Below are positions 52,401-62,400 of a stretch of DNA of 64,000 bases, piece by piece. The stretch comes from a virus, in the IMG/VR virus record IMGVR_UViG_3300046005_001513, positions 1-64,000 of that record; one strand, given 5' to 3'. The notes under the pieces are model-generated. The model saw only the letters and a list, made by a program, of their open reading frames with translations, did no database searches and was not told the DNA's origin. A program made the position numbers and the translations under genes. The first letter of the stretch is position 1, and the number at the start of each line of letters is the position of its first letter.

Positions 52401-54549
52401 GTATAGTTGTTTTTGTTGTGGTAGCCTTCCAGGACACGGGTCTTGTTGTGTAAAGTGGTCTCATTTCCCACACAGTCTTATCTGCTATTCCCCAAGTTGT
52501 AACCGTACCATCGAACTCTAAATTATCAATTGATTGGGAATAACCAGTAGCCACCTCCATGTACCCGCTAATCACGTTCTCATCTACGGGAATATATTTT
52601 GTCGTGATGTCCTCCCTGACCCTGTTTACTAAAATGTCTGAAATGGTTACGGAAGTGCCTTGCCTCAAGTGCCTTATGGATGCTTTGTTTATAACAAAAT
52701 CCACCCCATCAATAACATCCTTAACACCCCCAGAAAGAGCAAGTGAAAGGTATTCGTCTAGTTTAGAACGCACAGTCTCTGTTTTGCTTATTGTCCCATA
52801 TAGCGGCTGACCAGACACTAATTCAAACTTAACATCTCTTCCTGTAAGCGTTCCGTTCATTTTTGAATGGTTGGAAAGAATTTGTATTTTCCCATCTTTT
52901 GATGACATGGATAGGTTAAGAGTAATCTCTGGCAAAGTTTCTGTCTGGGCTTTGGGCTCATACTTAAAGACATAAAATCTTAAATTTTCCCAAAGTTCTT
53001 TTGTCTGTCCAGATGGGGTAGTTGCGCTTAACTTAATAGGTATGGAGACGTTGGCACCTACGTCACCAGTCGGCGGAGAGGTTATTTCATAAGTATAAGC
53101 CCCGTATTCTGTTATAGAGAATGTACCGTAACTTACTTGCTGGTTTACAATGGGGGTTATTGATGTTTGTAAATCTAAATTGTTGCCAGCCTCGAGTCTA
53201 AATATAGTGGCTATGATAGACCCAGTATTGATTATATCCTCAGCATACTGATCGTACCCTGAAACCCTACTCAAATAATAAGCTGAGTCGGCTTTGAGCT
53301 TTACCTCTGCAAGCTCTGCCTTCATGCGGTTGTACATATCCAACTGCTGCATTTTAAAGTCTAAAAGGTCTTTTGCCTCTTGTTCTTTTTCAAGTTCATA
53401 CCTTAATGCAGCCTGGTATCTCGGGTCGGACGTTGTGATTCCTGTAGTCTTTCCAAATACGGCTGCTATTTCTGGGATTTCATCAATGTTCATCATTTTC
53501 AAATTGACAAACAGTGTAATTGGCAGAGCTGGTAGTTTTTTTAACCAGATGTAAAAACTCTCTTCGTTTATTCTTGTGACACCAGGGACCACTATATCGT
53601 TGTTTGCAAACGCATCCCTTTGGGCTTGAGTGGATATTCTAATTGTTATAAATCCGCTTCTTGTACATCTTAAAGTTACATGGTTTCCTTCAACCTCGTA
53701 ATCATCTTCAAAAAACATTGGAGTGATGATAAGTTTTTTAGGGTCTTGCGGGTCAGGAGCAGCAACGGTCTCATAGGCGTAAGAAGCATCAAGCGGCATT
53801 TGACCACATACATAAGCGTAGTAGACCATGCTGAGGTTCATAAAGTAGTCGATTTCAAAACATAATGCACCGTCCTTCTTTTTATAGTCTATCTCTTTAT
53901 CCGTTGTTCTTAAAAACTTCCTAGTGTAAGCATACTGAAGAGAGTCTTCAGAGATGGATGGTGTGTTCAGAGTTGCTGACTTAACTAGGAAATCTAGCTT
54001 TTCTATTTTCGCAATTAGACTCCAGCGATATTCTCTTTCCTTAGCAACAAACAAATCAGCGTCTGAGACAGACGCGAACAGTATGTTGGTTACTGATACT
54101 ACTATGCCCGTAGTTATGCCGATACTGGATACAAAACTAGACAGGTCTCCAGAGTTTTTAAAGCCAAAATAAGCTATATTCGTCCGAATACTCACGCCAC
54201 CAGGTTCTACCACAGTAGACAAGCCGCTAAGTGCCTGGTGAGATGTATTTGCCTCGGCAATAAGACGGTCATAGCTGTTTATCGTCGAGCCAATTGCATC
54301 TTCAACTATTGAGGCTATAGATGTTTGATTTGCCAGCGACACCATGTCGGCAGCACTGGAGTACACGTAGACTTTCGGTACCGCAGGAGGGTCTGGAGGT
54401 GTGTCTGGGATGTAATCATTTATTGCTACTATTCCTATCTTTGTGCCTAAACTCCCGTCAACAATAAGATCTTGTGCAGTTTTTTTCTCATCGCCGCTAA
54501 ACCCATCACTGTTGAGTATGTTAACGTCAAGACTGATTGTACTTTCCAT
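49447..54549 (-). CDS. Giant VCBS-like repeat fibre protein (1700 aa)
   Basis: Many units of about 90-110 residues with G-x-YGTFS or GTYGLFSVDENGDWSYS, DG-x-x-STTITIDI and similar, the VCBS/cadherin-like pattern of extracellular adhesins. A helical region (about 390-450, rich in E, A, L) breaks the repeats. The C-terminal GDYLIATSATSAEWTTL resembles the fibre-base motif at the start of the next protein. It is likely a long side fibre. Confidence 0.7.
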   Translation of the reverse strand: MESTISLDVNILNSDGFSGDEKKTAQDLIVDGSLGTKIGIVAINDYIPDTPPDPPAVPKVYVYSSAADMVSLANQTSIASIVEDAIGSTINSYDRLIAEANTSHQALSGLSTVVEPGGVSIRTNIAYFGFKNSGDLSSFVSSIGITTGIVVSVTNILFASVSDADLFVAKEREYRWSLIAKIEKLDFLVKSATLNTPSISEDSLQYAYTRKFLRTTDKEIDYKKKDGALCFEIDYFMNLSMVYYAYVCGQMPLDASYAYETVAAPDPQDPKKLIITPMFFEDDYEVEGNHVTLRCTRSGFITIRISTQAQRDAFANNDIVVPGVTRINEESFYIWLKKLPALPITLFVNLKMMNIDEIPEIAAVFGKTTGITTSDPRYQAALRYELEKEQEAKDLLDFKMQQLDMYNRMKAELAEVKLKADSAYYLSRVSGYDQYAEDIINTGSIIATIFRLEAGNNLDLQTSITPIVNQQVSYGTFSITEYGAYTYEITSPPTGDVGANVSIPIKLSATTPSGQTKELWENLRFYVFKYEPKAQTETLPEITLNLSMSSKDGKIQILSNHSKMNGTLTGRDVKFELVSGQPLYGTISKTETVRSKLDEYLSLALSGGVKDVIDGVDFVINKASIRHLRQGTSVTISDILVNRVREDITTKYIPVDENVISGYMEVATGYSQSIDNLEFDGTVTTWGIADKTVWEMRPLYTTRPVSWKATTTKTTIQPYRVNLTIVKETKAILETVVTEPVFYDSFFAQGDLSYLDEGEGYQVSYIPVNNYDVENGLFTILPNGKWVCEFDPVRMQGIDSGDTKTLSIPVKYTIDGEISPTDRVVTIRIIGADNIDTTNLSVVLKNLEASQIHTPSYNELDSTILTGKFLAKRNNEVVSPEMVYIPFSYESYYPSFYFEFSNTAGVYSAYYSFGGDPFVTVNAVSVLGKLNDGTVVPDSYITFYFRPYFKYKQDQVWECRLNEVAKNSDLPIGTEIYYEIPVGLKRLTGINSTLHSPIYTSATEVTAITLKLTTTSPDFVWGFLEYPSSTSIAETDVTAPFGVVTEKSIFNEPTIASFEVQGTYGKFIFERYAYSINDILLEGCEVYISQILYRYAVVGYKTQFAKEGVYYEIKKLPKYAYKVTYSLADYDVTQLFGGEKYIDTLFIGGESASMEITGALTIGEITDLSLNNSEISFTYDPGGRLYGFGDLYNLVVGWLPSNTWRLTRSGLETWSSNYASANYTLSGNFIHSNPDNTTITFVEQTTESYMGDFTVFENGYWEFKFYTPTYRPDRIKLDQREHCIFTVTTVQDSVSATLFCDILAPTFPMELVLTGSLFGSSSATYLKQKDDLILSGKITPHDYGATSYTFAYATGAPNGIADYSTPVTSEGLTVTKVGDGPNNPSYSLSLQNDGSWQVTIPMAQYKYSVSGSNFIAVGYVWISSLASNGTNSSFKYVRLYFYVSGYDMPTETVSSVGVYAILEGNSPQTTSGVITYFDYEFGVPSVSSKNILGVYGTFSYYIEHQLENRGTAYWSYTTEDSVESLVEGQTVTEIFSIRSYSGTVLSVVSIDVTGTGEVAVVSNPQSIAAYRSSIFYKTGKLQNVVDADLGENKYVPQFQTQGTYGLFSVDENGDWSYSANFESAFSQNGVLITETFTVSSHDGSASTTITIDIIDDTVIYEPYTLLTASKLGGVVIDSNDPVDGDYLIATSATSAEWTTL

Positions 54550-56120
54550 TATGCCACCTGCATTATTGCGACTACTCTAACGTCATTAGACGATACATAT
54601 GCCGAGGCGTTGGCAGATTTACTCAATACACCTGCAGATACGAAAATCTTCACTGCTTCTCCTGCCGCAACGGTAAGACTATAACTTACAGAGAAATTCG
54701 CGTATTTTGGCGGAGAACCAACCGTGACCGCTGAATCCAGCAACTTAACTGCTGTTCCATCCTTCACCGTACCTTTGTAAATAGCAAAGACGCAGTCTGC
54801 ATAATCCCCAGAGGAAAAAGACCATGCCCTAACATCCCCAGAAAATATAAGTGCATACTTTACCGAGTATCCTGTTCTGACTGGCAGGACCAGCTCCCCT
54901 GTAGCGAAAGTGCTTCCAAGAGTTTGCGTTAGCGATGCAGGTGTTAACGGAAATATAGAGGAAAATGTAGCCATTTTCACTGTCCCTAAAGTCTCTGGGG
55001 CAATGTAATTGGTTATGTTCATGTCTGGAGTCAACTGACCTTCGATATTAGCAAACAAACCAGTATTTTTTGTTGCTCCGTCCACTGCTTTTTTTCCGTT
55101 GTCGTTTACAACCTGCGACCATTTTTGCACAGCGTTATCAACTGTAACGCCTGCAGAGCCTATACCTTTCAAAACCCCAGAATCAATTATTATTTTGGTG
55201 TTTAATATATCAGCCACATCTGTTAAGTGGCTTGAGTGTGTTACCAGATTTGATGCTGCCTTCCAGCGTATTTGCTCCAACGCACTTTCATAAGATATAA
55301 AAACTGTTTTTCTCCCATTTTCCGCACCAGGGGCAGTGTTGGTGTGAATTACAATATCTCCAGCAGAAGAGTTTGAAGGGTAGACAAGCGGCTCATTTCC
55401 TTCTCCGTCAGTGTTGAACACAGCATTAGTTTTTGCTCTAGCTTCCCAGTTATCTAAAGTTTTGTAAAACAAAGTATTTGTGGTTTCAGAGAAAAACTCA
55501 TCTGACATCGTTGCTTGAGCGTTTATATTAACCCAGCCCCCCGAGGCGCTTTTGTAGAGACTGTAGCTCTTGCTTGAAATGGTTCCAGATGCAAGTAAGA
55601 AGAATTTTTCTGCTGCAACAGAAGATGGCAAGGTTGTTCCGCTTGCACCCGTGAATTTTTTATTTATTGTCCCTTTCAAATCCCAAACATCAGAGGATTT
55701 TTTATAAACAAATCCCTTTATTTTGTTTACCCACACATCGCCGTTATTACCATCCGCACTGGTTGGGTCCGTTATTTTGTCGTAGGAAACACTTGTTAAA
55801 ATTTTGAACTGTGTCCCGTCCCACACTGCCTCGCCGTTTGTATCTATGTCATATGTTTTTCCACCCGCCGTGAATGTCTGATTTGGTCCTGTATTTACCC
55901 AGTAATCACCAACGGTTAGACCAGACGTACTTGGAGGATTATCGGAGTGAATCCTTTTGTTCAACCCATCCACCGCACTCCAAGGTGTCTTCAACAATTC
56001 CCAAACACTACCATTCCATTTAGCAGATTCTCCTGGTGGGATCATTACACCCCCAGGGGCAGAGATACTAGAAGTACCTCCGTTTATAAAAATATCTCCA
56101 ATATACACAATATCCGACAT
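54549..56120 (-). CDS. Tail fibre protein with GDYWVN-type repeats (523 aa)
   Basis: Opens MSDIVYIGDIFINGGTSSIS. Several units share the form GDYWVN or GDVWVN, a hydrophobic strand, then VWDG or VWDLKG. These are carbohydrate-binding-like modules typical of phage fibres. The C-terminal part is a jelly-roll-like strand-rich domain. Confidence 0.6.
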   Translation of the reverse strand: MSDIVYIGDIFINGGTSSISAPGGVMIPPGESAKWNGSVWELLKTPWSAVDGLNKRIHSDNPPSTSGLTVGDYWVNTGPNQTFTAGGKTYDIDTNGEAVWDGTQFKILTSVSYDKITDPTSADGNNGDVWVNKIKGFVYKKSSDVWDLKGTINKKFTGASGTTLPSSVAAEKFFLLASGTISSKSYSLYKSASGGWVNINAQATMSDEFFSETTNTLFYKTLDNWEARAKTNAVFNTDGEGNEPLVYPSNSSAGDIVIHTNTAPGAENGRKTVFISYESALEQIRWKAASNLVTHSSHLTDVADILNTKIIIDSGVLKGIGSAGVTVDNAVQKWSQVVNDNGKKAVDGATKNTGLFANIEGQLTPDMNITNYIAPETLGTVKMATFSSIFPLTPASLTQTLGSTFATGELVLPVRTGYSVKYALIFSGDVRAWSFSSGDYADCVFAIYKGTVKDGTAVKLLDSAVTVGSPPKYANFSVSYSLTVAAGEAVKIFVSAGVLSKSANASAYVSSNDVRVVAIMQVA

Positions 56121-59100
56121 CTAGTTTGTTCCTGGTAACGTGGTTCCGTAGATAGTGATCGGTTTTGTTATGTCTACTAATGACCAGCTATCTGTTGTCT
56201 TTCTTCTGGTGTAGTATAACCCATTTTGAGTGTCGTAGAAACGAATGATAGTTGAGTTTGCCCCCGTCCCTTTATCAGGTGTCTGCCCAGCATCTAAGTT
56301 ACCGTACCCTTCATTTGCAGACGCGAGTATCACAACTAATACCCAAAAACTTGAACGGACACCGTATAGCCGTTTTTGACCTACGTCAGGGTTCCAATAA
56401 AATGATCCAGGTACTTTTGGTTTATCAACTGCAATAGCCCCAGCAGTTGTAGCAGAACCTACCCATTTCCCTCTTTCATGCAATTTAGCGGCTGTATTTC
56501 TCCTCAACTGGTAATTAGCAATAACCACTCTGAATGCTGCAATATCAGTTATTAAGTGTGATTTTTGGTAACAGGTTTTGTAAGCTCTTCCACCTGTGTT
56601 GTTAATTACCCCCGTTGATGTGTATTCCTCTTTCTCAATACCCAGCAAGCGACTGAAGCGATTAACCACAAGTTTTTTGCCTGGCATGTCACAAATTTGA
56701 TAACGAGTAACCTCCAACGCAGTAACTAAAGCATTGTAAGTTGATGTGTACCCTGCATCAGGGACACCGTAGAATCTGTATCGCTCTAACACATCAGCGT
56801 GTTCAGCTTTAGCGTCATCAAGAATTGCCTTCAATCCTGTCTTTTCTTTACTAACAATCACGTCATCATCAAGAATTGTGTCCACACCTTTCATGTAATC
56901 CACAATGGTCACAGTCACAGGGAGTTGAGTTTCTGGATCTGTCGTAACTACTGTTGCGGTAGGCTCAATTACGAGTTTTGCGGCTTCAGTAATAGCTGAC
57001 TTTAACGCCACACGCACTGCAAGGTAATCAGCAATCACTAAATTAAACGCAATCGGATCAACCTTGTTATTACATTTCGTGTCACTACCACCTACATACC
57101 CCCCAGAACTACCATTAGCAAAGTAGACTGAAGTACCCGTACCAAACATACGTCTGTACCAATTTGGGCTATACGATTTTAAATTAGGTTTTAGCATCTC
57201 ATGCCTAGTAACCGTCAACATAGTTTCTAATGCTGCAAACTTACTCGCGTATGTTGTTGTTATGTTGTACTTTGCAATATCAGCAGTAAATTTTTCCGAT
57301 TCAAGTCTTGCTGTATCAAGAAGAGATTGTAAACTACCCGATCCAGATGTTTTTTCAGCAATAGAGATAACAGAATCGTTACCGAAACTCGCTGTTTTCG
57401 CTAACAAATCGCTTAAAGTTGCAAAATCTGCACCACCATCTGGGATATTTGAGTCAACACTGATAGAGTCCACAACCCAGGTTGTGCCATCGTAATGACT
57501 TCGTAATCCTGTAAGTTTGTCAACATACTGATCACCTTTTACAAACACGAGTAAAGTGTTCGCAGCAAGAAATAGTGCAAGTGTTTTTGAGTCAGAATAA
57601 ATTTGACTTAGACTCAACCCTAAACTTATGGCTAATGCTTGTTTAGCAACATACATCTCAACAGCTTTGTTAAACAGAGACTCTAAAGAGGTAATACTTT
57701 TTAAGATAATATACGCATTGTTACCCTTAAAAGTCTTAATAGTTGTTACGTCTTGTGCAAATACATAAGTTTTCGTATTAAATGTATCTTGATTAGCATT
57801 GAGCAGAGTTAGGAGTTGTGCCCGTAAGGTAGTTAACGTATTTGTTACGTTATTGTTCACCATTAGTTTGTTATTTTTCTTCTCCCATGTATCATCTAGC
57901 CAGTTAAGCAACGTAGACTGAAAGCTATTGGTTAAAATAAGACCCCATTTTTTATCCAACTGAGATAATAGGTTTATACGGTAGTCCGTACTATGGTCAA
58001 ATGAAGAAATACTTGTTAAAGTCGATTCTGATGCTGCCTTAGTTACTACATCAAATGCGTCTGATGCGGCATACCAAGCATCCCATAGGTTATAAAAAGT
58101 AATCACGTCTACGCGATCAACAAAAATACGCCTTAAACTACTCGAAGCACCACCATTCAATTTTGGCAGAAACGGTGTATCTGCTGAACTTGACGTTACG
58201 TTAAGTGCAGACAATGTAAATCTGGGTGTAGTCAGCCCTGTTTTAAGGTTATTAAACGCTGTAGTAACTGGTGTAATACTAGCTTTCGTTACCGCCGCAG
58301 CCATCAAATGGTTATTGTAAGAATCAGTTACTGCTTGGAAGCGAGCGTCTAAACTAACAAGCTCTCCAACGTCCATAATTAAGTCAGCGATTGTTGAAAT
58401 TAAGCCTTGAGCTTGATCATTTGCGTTTAGCAAGAAAAGTGTAATCGCAAAGTCAATAGAAATTAGGCTTTTCTCATACGTGTCAAACACAGCGAGGAAT
58501 AAAGCTTTGTCAGAAATAAGATGCGTCTTTTTCCGATTCGCTCCAGTTAAAAGATCAGACATAACCGTGCTTGCTGTGTTATCTGGCTTTGCCTCGTGGT
58601 ATGTTTGAGTCAACAACTGGTTAAGCGCATTTCTGGCTGTTGTTATGTTGCTCGTGAGACTAGCAGGTATCCCCGTAAGTCCAGCTAGTTTAGCAAGGAC
58701 ATTACTATATTCTGAATCTGGGGTTGTCGCTATTTTGGCTAAGTAAGGGAGTACAAAGAACTTTTTTTCATATGGCTCAATTACTCCATCTTCTATGACA
58801 TTATTGTAAGATATGCTTAATGCTGATACGTCTATGTTATTGAATTTTAACGCATAGCTTTGTGTTCTGCTTGATGTTGTGGGTGGACCATAAATAACTG
58901 TAGCCTCAGAAGCTAATAACGCTTTCACAGTTCTGTACGGCGTGATTCTCATCGTGTAAAAAGAATTCATTACGCCATTAAACGTGTAATGAAACGTCTT
59001 ATGATCACCTCCCACAGCAGGTAAGAACTTTATGATGTCACCTGACGTTTTGCTATTGAGTGTGAAATCTGCGGCTACGTCTGCTGTAGAACCTACAACC

Positions 59101-59441
59101 TGAATAAAAAACCCGTCTATTGGTTGAACGATTTTACCGTTAACATCCACGTGTTCCCACTTCCAAGAAGCACGAAAATCAACCGTGCCGTCACCTACGT
59201 CTGTTGGGGTTGAAAAAACTACACTCGTGAGAGCATCAGTAATTGGTGTGGTAATCAGGTTATTATCAGCGTAGAAATCGGCTTTAGTCGTGACTAGTTC
59301 TTCAACTGTAATGCCGTCTAACTCAATAGGAGAACCCGCAGGGGCTCCTATCGTAGCGATAAGTCTTAATTTACCATTGTCATTAAAATAAGTTCTATTT
59401 GATAATTCATCGATGAAAATTTCGTTAGGTATTAGTTTCAT
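56121..59441 (-). CDS. Large tail structural protein (1106 aa)
   Basis: Begins MKLIPNEIFIDELSNRTYFN with fibronectin-like strands, then long helical repeats of about 100 residues with recurring DLLTGANRKKTHLISDKALF-like and AVTDSYNNHLMAAAVTKASI-like blocks, and KGDQYVDKLTGLRSHYDGTTW near the middle. Overlaps the tail-tip gene by 4 bp. Most likely a central fibre or tail-tip extension. Confidence 0.6.
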   Translation of the reverse strand: MKLIPNEIFIDELSNRTYFNDNGKLRLIATIGAPAGSPIELDGITVEELVTTKADFYADNNLITTPITDALTSVVFSTPTDVGDGTVDFRASWKWEHVDVNGKIVQPIDGFFIQVVGSTADVAADFTLNSKTSGDIIKFLPAVGGDHKTFHYTFNGVMNSFYTMRITPYRTVKALLASEATVIYGPPTTSSRTQSYALKFNNIDVSALSISYNNVIEDGVIEPYEKKFFVLPYLAKIATTPDSEYSNVLAKLAGLTGIPASLTSNITTARNALNQLLTQTYHEAKPDNTASTVMSDLLTGANRKKTHLISDKALFLAVFDTYEKSLISIDFAITLFLLNANDQAQGLISTIADLIMDVGELVSLDARFQAVTDSYNNHLMAAAVTKASITPVTTAFNNLKTGLTTPRFTLSALNVTSSSADTPFLPKLNGGASSSLRRIFVDRVDVITFYNLWDAWYAASDAFDVVTKAASESTLTSISSFDHSTDYRINLLSQLDKKWGLILTNSFQSTLLNWLDDTWEKKNNKLMVNNNVTNTLTTLRAQLLTLLNANQDTFNTKTYVFAQDVTTIKTFKGNNAYIILKSITSLESLFNKAVEMYVAKQALAISLGLSLSQIYSDSKTLALFLAANTLLVFVKGDQYVDKLTGLRSHYDGTTWVVDSISVDSNIPDGGADFATLSDLLAKTASFGNDSVISIAEKTSGSGSLQSLLDTARLESEKFTADIAKYNITTTYASKFAALETMLTVTRHEMLKPNLKSYSPNWYRRMFGTGTSVYFANGSSGGYVGGSDTKCNNKVDPIAFNLVIADYLAVRVALKSAITEAAKLVIEPTATVVTTDPETQLPVTVTIVDYMKGVDTILDDDVIVSKEKTGLKAILDDAKAEHADVLERYRFYGVPDAGYTSTYNALVTALEVTRYQICDMPGKKLVVNRFSRLLGIEKEEYTSTGVINNTGGRAYKTCYQKSHLITDIAAFRVVIANYQLRRNTAAKLHERGKWVGSATTAGAIAVDKPKVPGSFYWNPDVGQKRLYGVRSSFWVLVVILASANEGYGNLDAGQTPDKGTGANSTIIRFYDTQNGLYYTRRKTTDSWSLVDITKPITIYGTTLPGTN

Positions 59442-62400
59442 TTTGTTACTTGAACCTCTTTAGTTAAGTTAGTTATCGTGTCCATTTCCAGCCGAGTTAT
59501 ATCTAAAGTTTTAGGGTGGATTACATCTAGTCCTGTCATGTCTAAAACAGAATCAATAACAGTTGCCCCTAGTACATTAAACTTGTACACAGGCGTTACG
59601 TCTACTGCTGTTACAGTACCTTTCCTAACATAGTAATAGTTTACGTCTTTAGAAATAGTAGCGTCTCTAGTCAAAGTTGCTGTTGTTCCAAGAATGGCAA
59701 CTAAGCCCTGTCTAGGCGCATTACTTGGTACTTTTAAACCTGTAGAGCTTGTTACGGTAGTGAAAGAATCAGGAGTGTTAAACGTTTCACCAGCTTTAGT
59801 TTTTACTGTGGAGTGGGCTAAACTTAAATTCCCATGAATATCTTCAACGTACACCATAAACCCAAAAGTTGGTGATGGTAAATTATCGTGCACCTGAGCC
59901 GCATTCTTATGATCTGAAGCGTTATCGTGAAGCACGTAATTAAAGTAATCTTCTTTAGTGTACTTTGTGACAAGGATTGGGGAAGTAAATTCTCCAGGAA
60001 TTACAACGCCACTACTGTTCAGTTTTGGTACTACCGTCTCTAGGTTGTAGAAATCAATTCGGTATCTTTTAAACCACGAATCAAGCTCTTCCTGAGAGTG
60101 GAACATCTTTTCATCTTCAAGGATGGTATTGATGTTTGTTTTAAAAGACAGTTTTAACTCCTCACCTTCAAATTCATACCTACTTTGATCTGGGTCATAG
60201 TCAAAATCACCACTAACTTCTACACGGAGCTTAGTCATCAAGTCCATTGTAACTGGCGTGAACGTACCAAAGAAGCTTTGTGGGTAACTTTTATTCGTAA
60301 CAGTGTTTGTTACTGTATTGTACTCAACGTAAGCCCAGTCACTGTGTAACTCGCCTTCTACTGCTTTTACCGCAACAACCACAACAGGCAAAGCCCACCA
60401 ATTATCCACCATGTCATAGGTCACATATTCAGTATCAAATCCACCTGTAACATTCTTTGCACCAACGTATCTGGGTATATTCATTGGGTTAGGAGTTAGG
60501 TTTCCATCCGTAGTCAGTACACGAATGGCATAGTAAATACCTGGTCTTCTTGGCATACCCGCATCAGACTCGCTTAACAACTTGTCTTGTTGTGCCACAG
60601 CATCCCTATGCTTCCAGTGAATACGCATGTATCCGCTATCATCTGACTCAACACCAATGCTTGCAGGTGGGTAAGGGTTTGCCCAATTTGAATTCACTGT
60701 AACAACTTTCGTAGGTGGCGCATTCTCATCTTTAAGGCGGTTATTATTCGAGACAGGGAACATGGTTCCACCAATCTGTTGCTTCGCTACCCATTCAATA
60801 TCAATAGTAACTTTGTCTAAATCTTGGCTGTAAAACCAGATAGTAGACCCTACAGGAATTTCTTGTGGTACAGATGATATACATCCACGTCCAACAGTTA
60901 CTGTTTCGTAGTTAACCCCAAATTCAATGATTTGCAAGTATTCCCCGTTACAATAAGCATACACATCTTGACCTTTAACGGTTTGTAACAGCAAACTTAC
61001 CTCTACGTTTAGGTGGATTACTGTTTCATGGCGATGGGCTAAAACGCTTGTTTCAGCATAAGGGACAGTATCGTAGACTCCAATAGTTCTGTACAACTTA
61101 GAATTTTCAGGGTGTGTGTAATCTGATGGGGTATTATCTACTTCGATAATTCCTGTGCCTATGGTACTTCTAACTGCCAACTCAAATATCTTTTCATTCT
61201 CGGTTTTTGCTCCACAGAAAGCTGCAATAGCACCACCTGATGTATCAACGTAATCAAAGGAAGTTGTAGCACCTGCCTGTAATCTTAATCTGAGCAAATC
61301 AACATAGTTTAAGTTTACTAAGTCATACTCCACGGGTATGTGAGCAGTGTCTGTTTTTACTGCTGCCATTTCAGGCTCAGACATGGGAATGAAAGAGGCA
61401 ATACCTACGTTGTACACATCTTCAACACACTTCAGCGTGATTCTTCCATCTTCAATTAAACCATATCCAATATCCACAATACGCAAGATCATGCTTTCGA
61501 TGCCAAGGTCTAACCAGTGAAATTCAATCACCTCGCCAAGATGAGAGTCCATAAAATCTCTGTTTACAATTAACTCCACGGTTGCTAATGGCTGAGATAA
61601 AATAGCTAAATCCCTTGCAGCTAATTGGTTTGCGAGTTTATCAGACGTAATCCCTACGTAATTTCTAATCGTACCAATGATACCTCCCTGCATTTCTCTC
61701 ATAGCTGTATTGTGCACAGTCATTGAACGCTGAGTACCCAAGATCGCATCTGTCCACTGTAACGTAACTTGGTTTGTAAGTTCCGATATTGCGGGTCTTG
61801 CAAAACTTCTCATCTCCAAGACGTTATATTCATTCGCCAGTTTCTTATTTCCAGTCCACTTACGGATAAGTTGAAGCGTGAATTTGCTTGTTAGCGGATG
61901 TACATATAAAACCGCATTGATCGTCTGAATGACTGTGCTTATGAAGTCCTCCACAGTAGCATTGTTTTCCCATACCGCAGACATCCCAAATTCTTCTGTA
62001 GCTAGTGTTTCCGCAGCAAATTCAAAAGAATCAAAATCAATGAATTCTAATGGGTATGACATTCCATATTCAGGGCTAACTAAGCACTCAAGTATGATCA
62101 AGGCTGGGTTTGCTTCTTCATGTGATGCTTTACGCCCGTCATTTGATGCTACAGATTGGGATGCAATTTCAGCTAACTTATCTGCTTGGCTGAACATTAC
62201 CTCCGCAGAAGCGTAGTAAGAGCTACTGATAGCAGCACAGAAAGCCTGAGTCCATTCCAGTTTTACCCACACTTGTGATGAAGTCCCCGACTCGTTAAGC
62301 CCCGTAGTCAACTCGTAATACGCCCACGATACAACACTAGGTGGGACTACTGTTTTTACACCTGAGTCAGCTGTAATTTTGCGACCAGTCCAGATTACCT

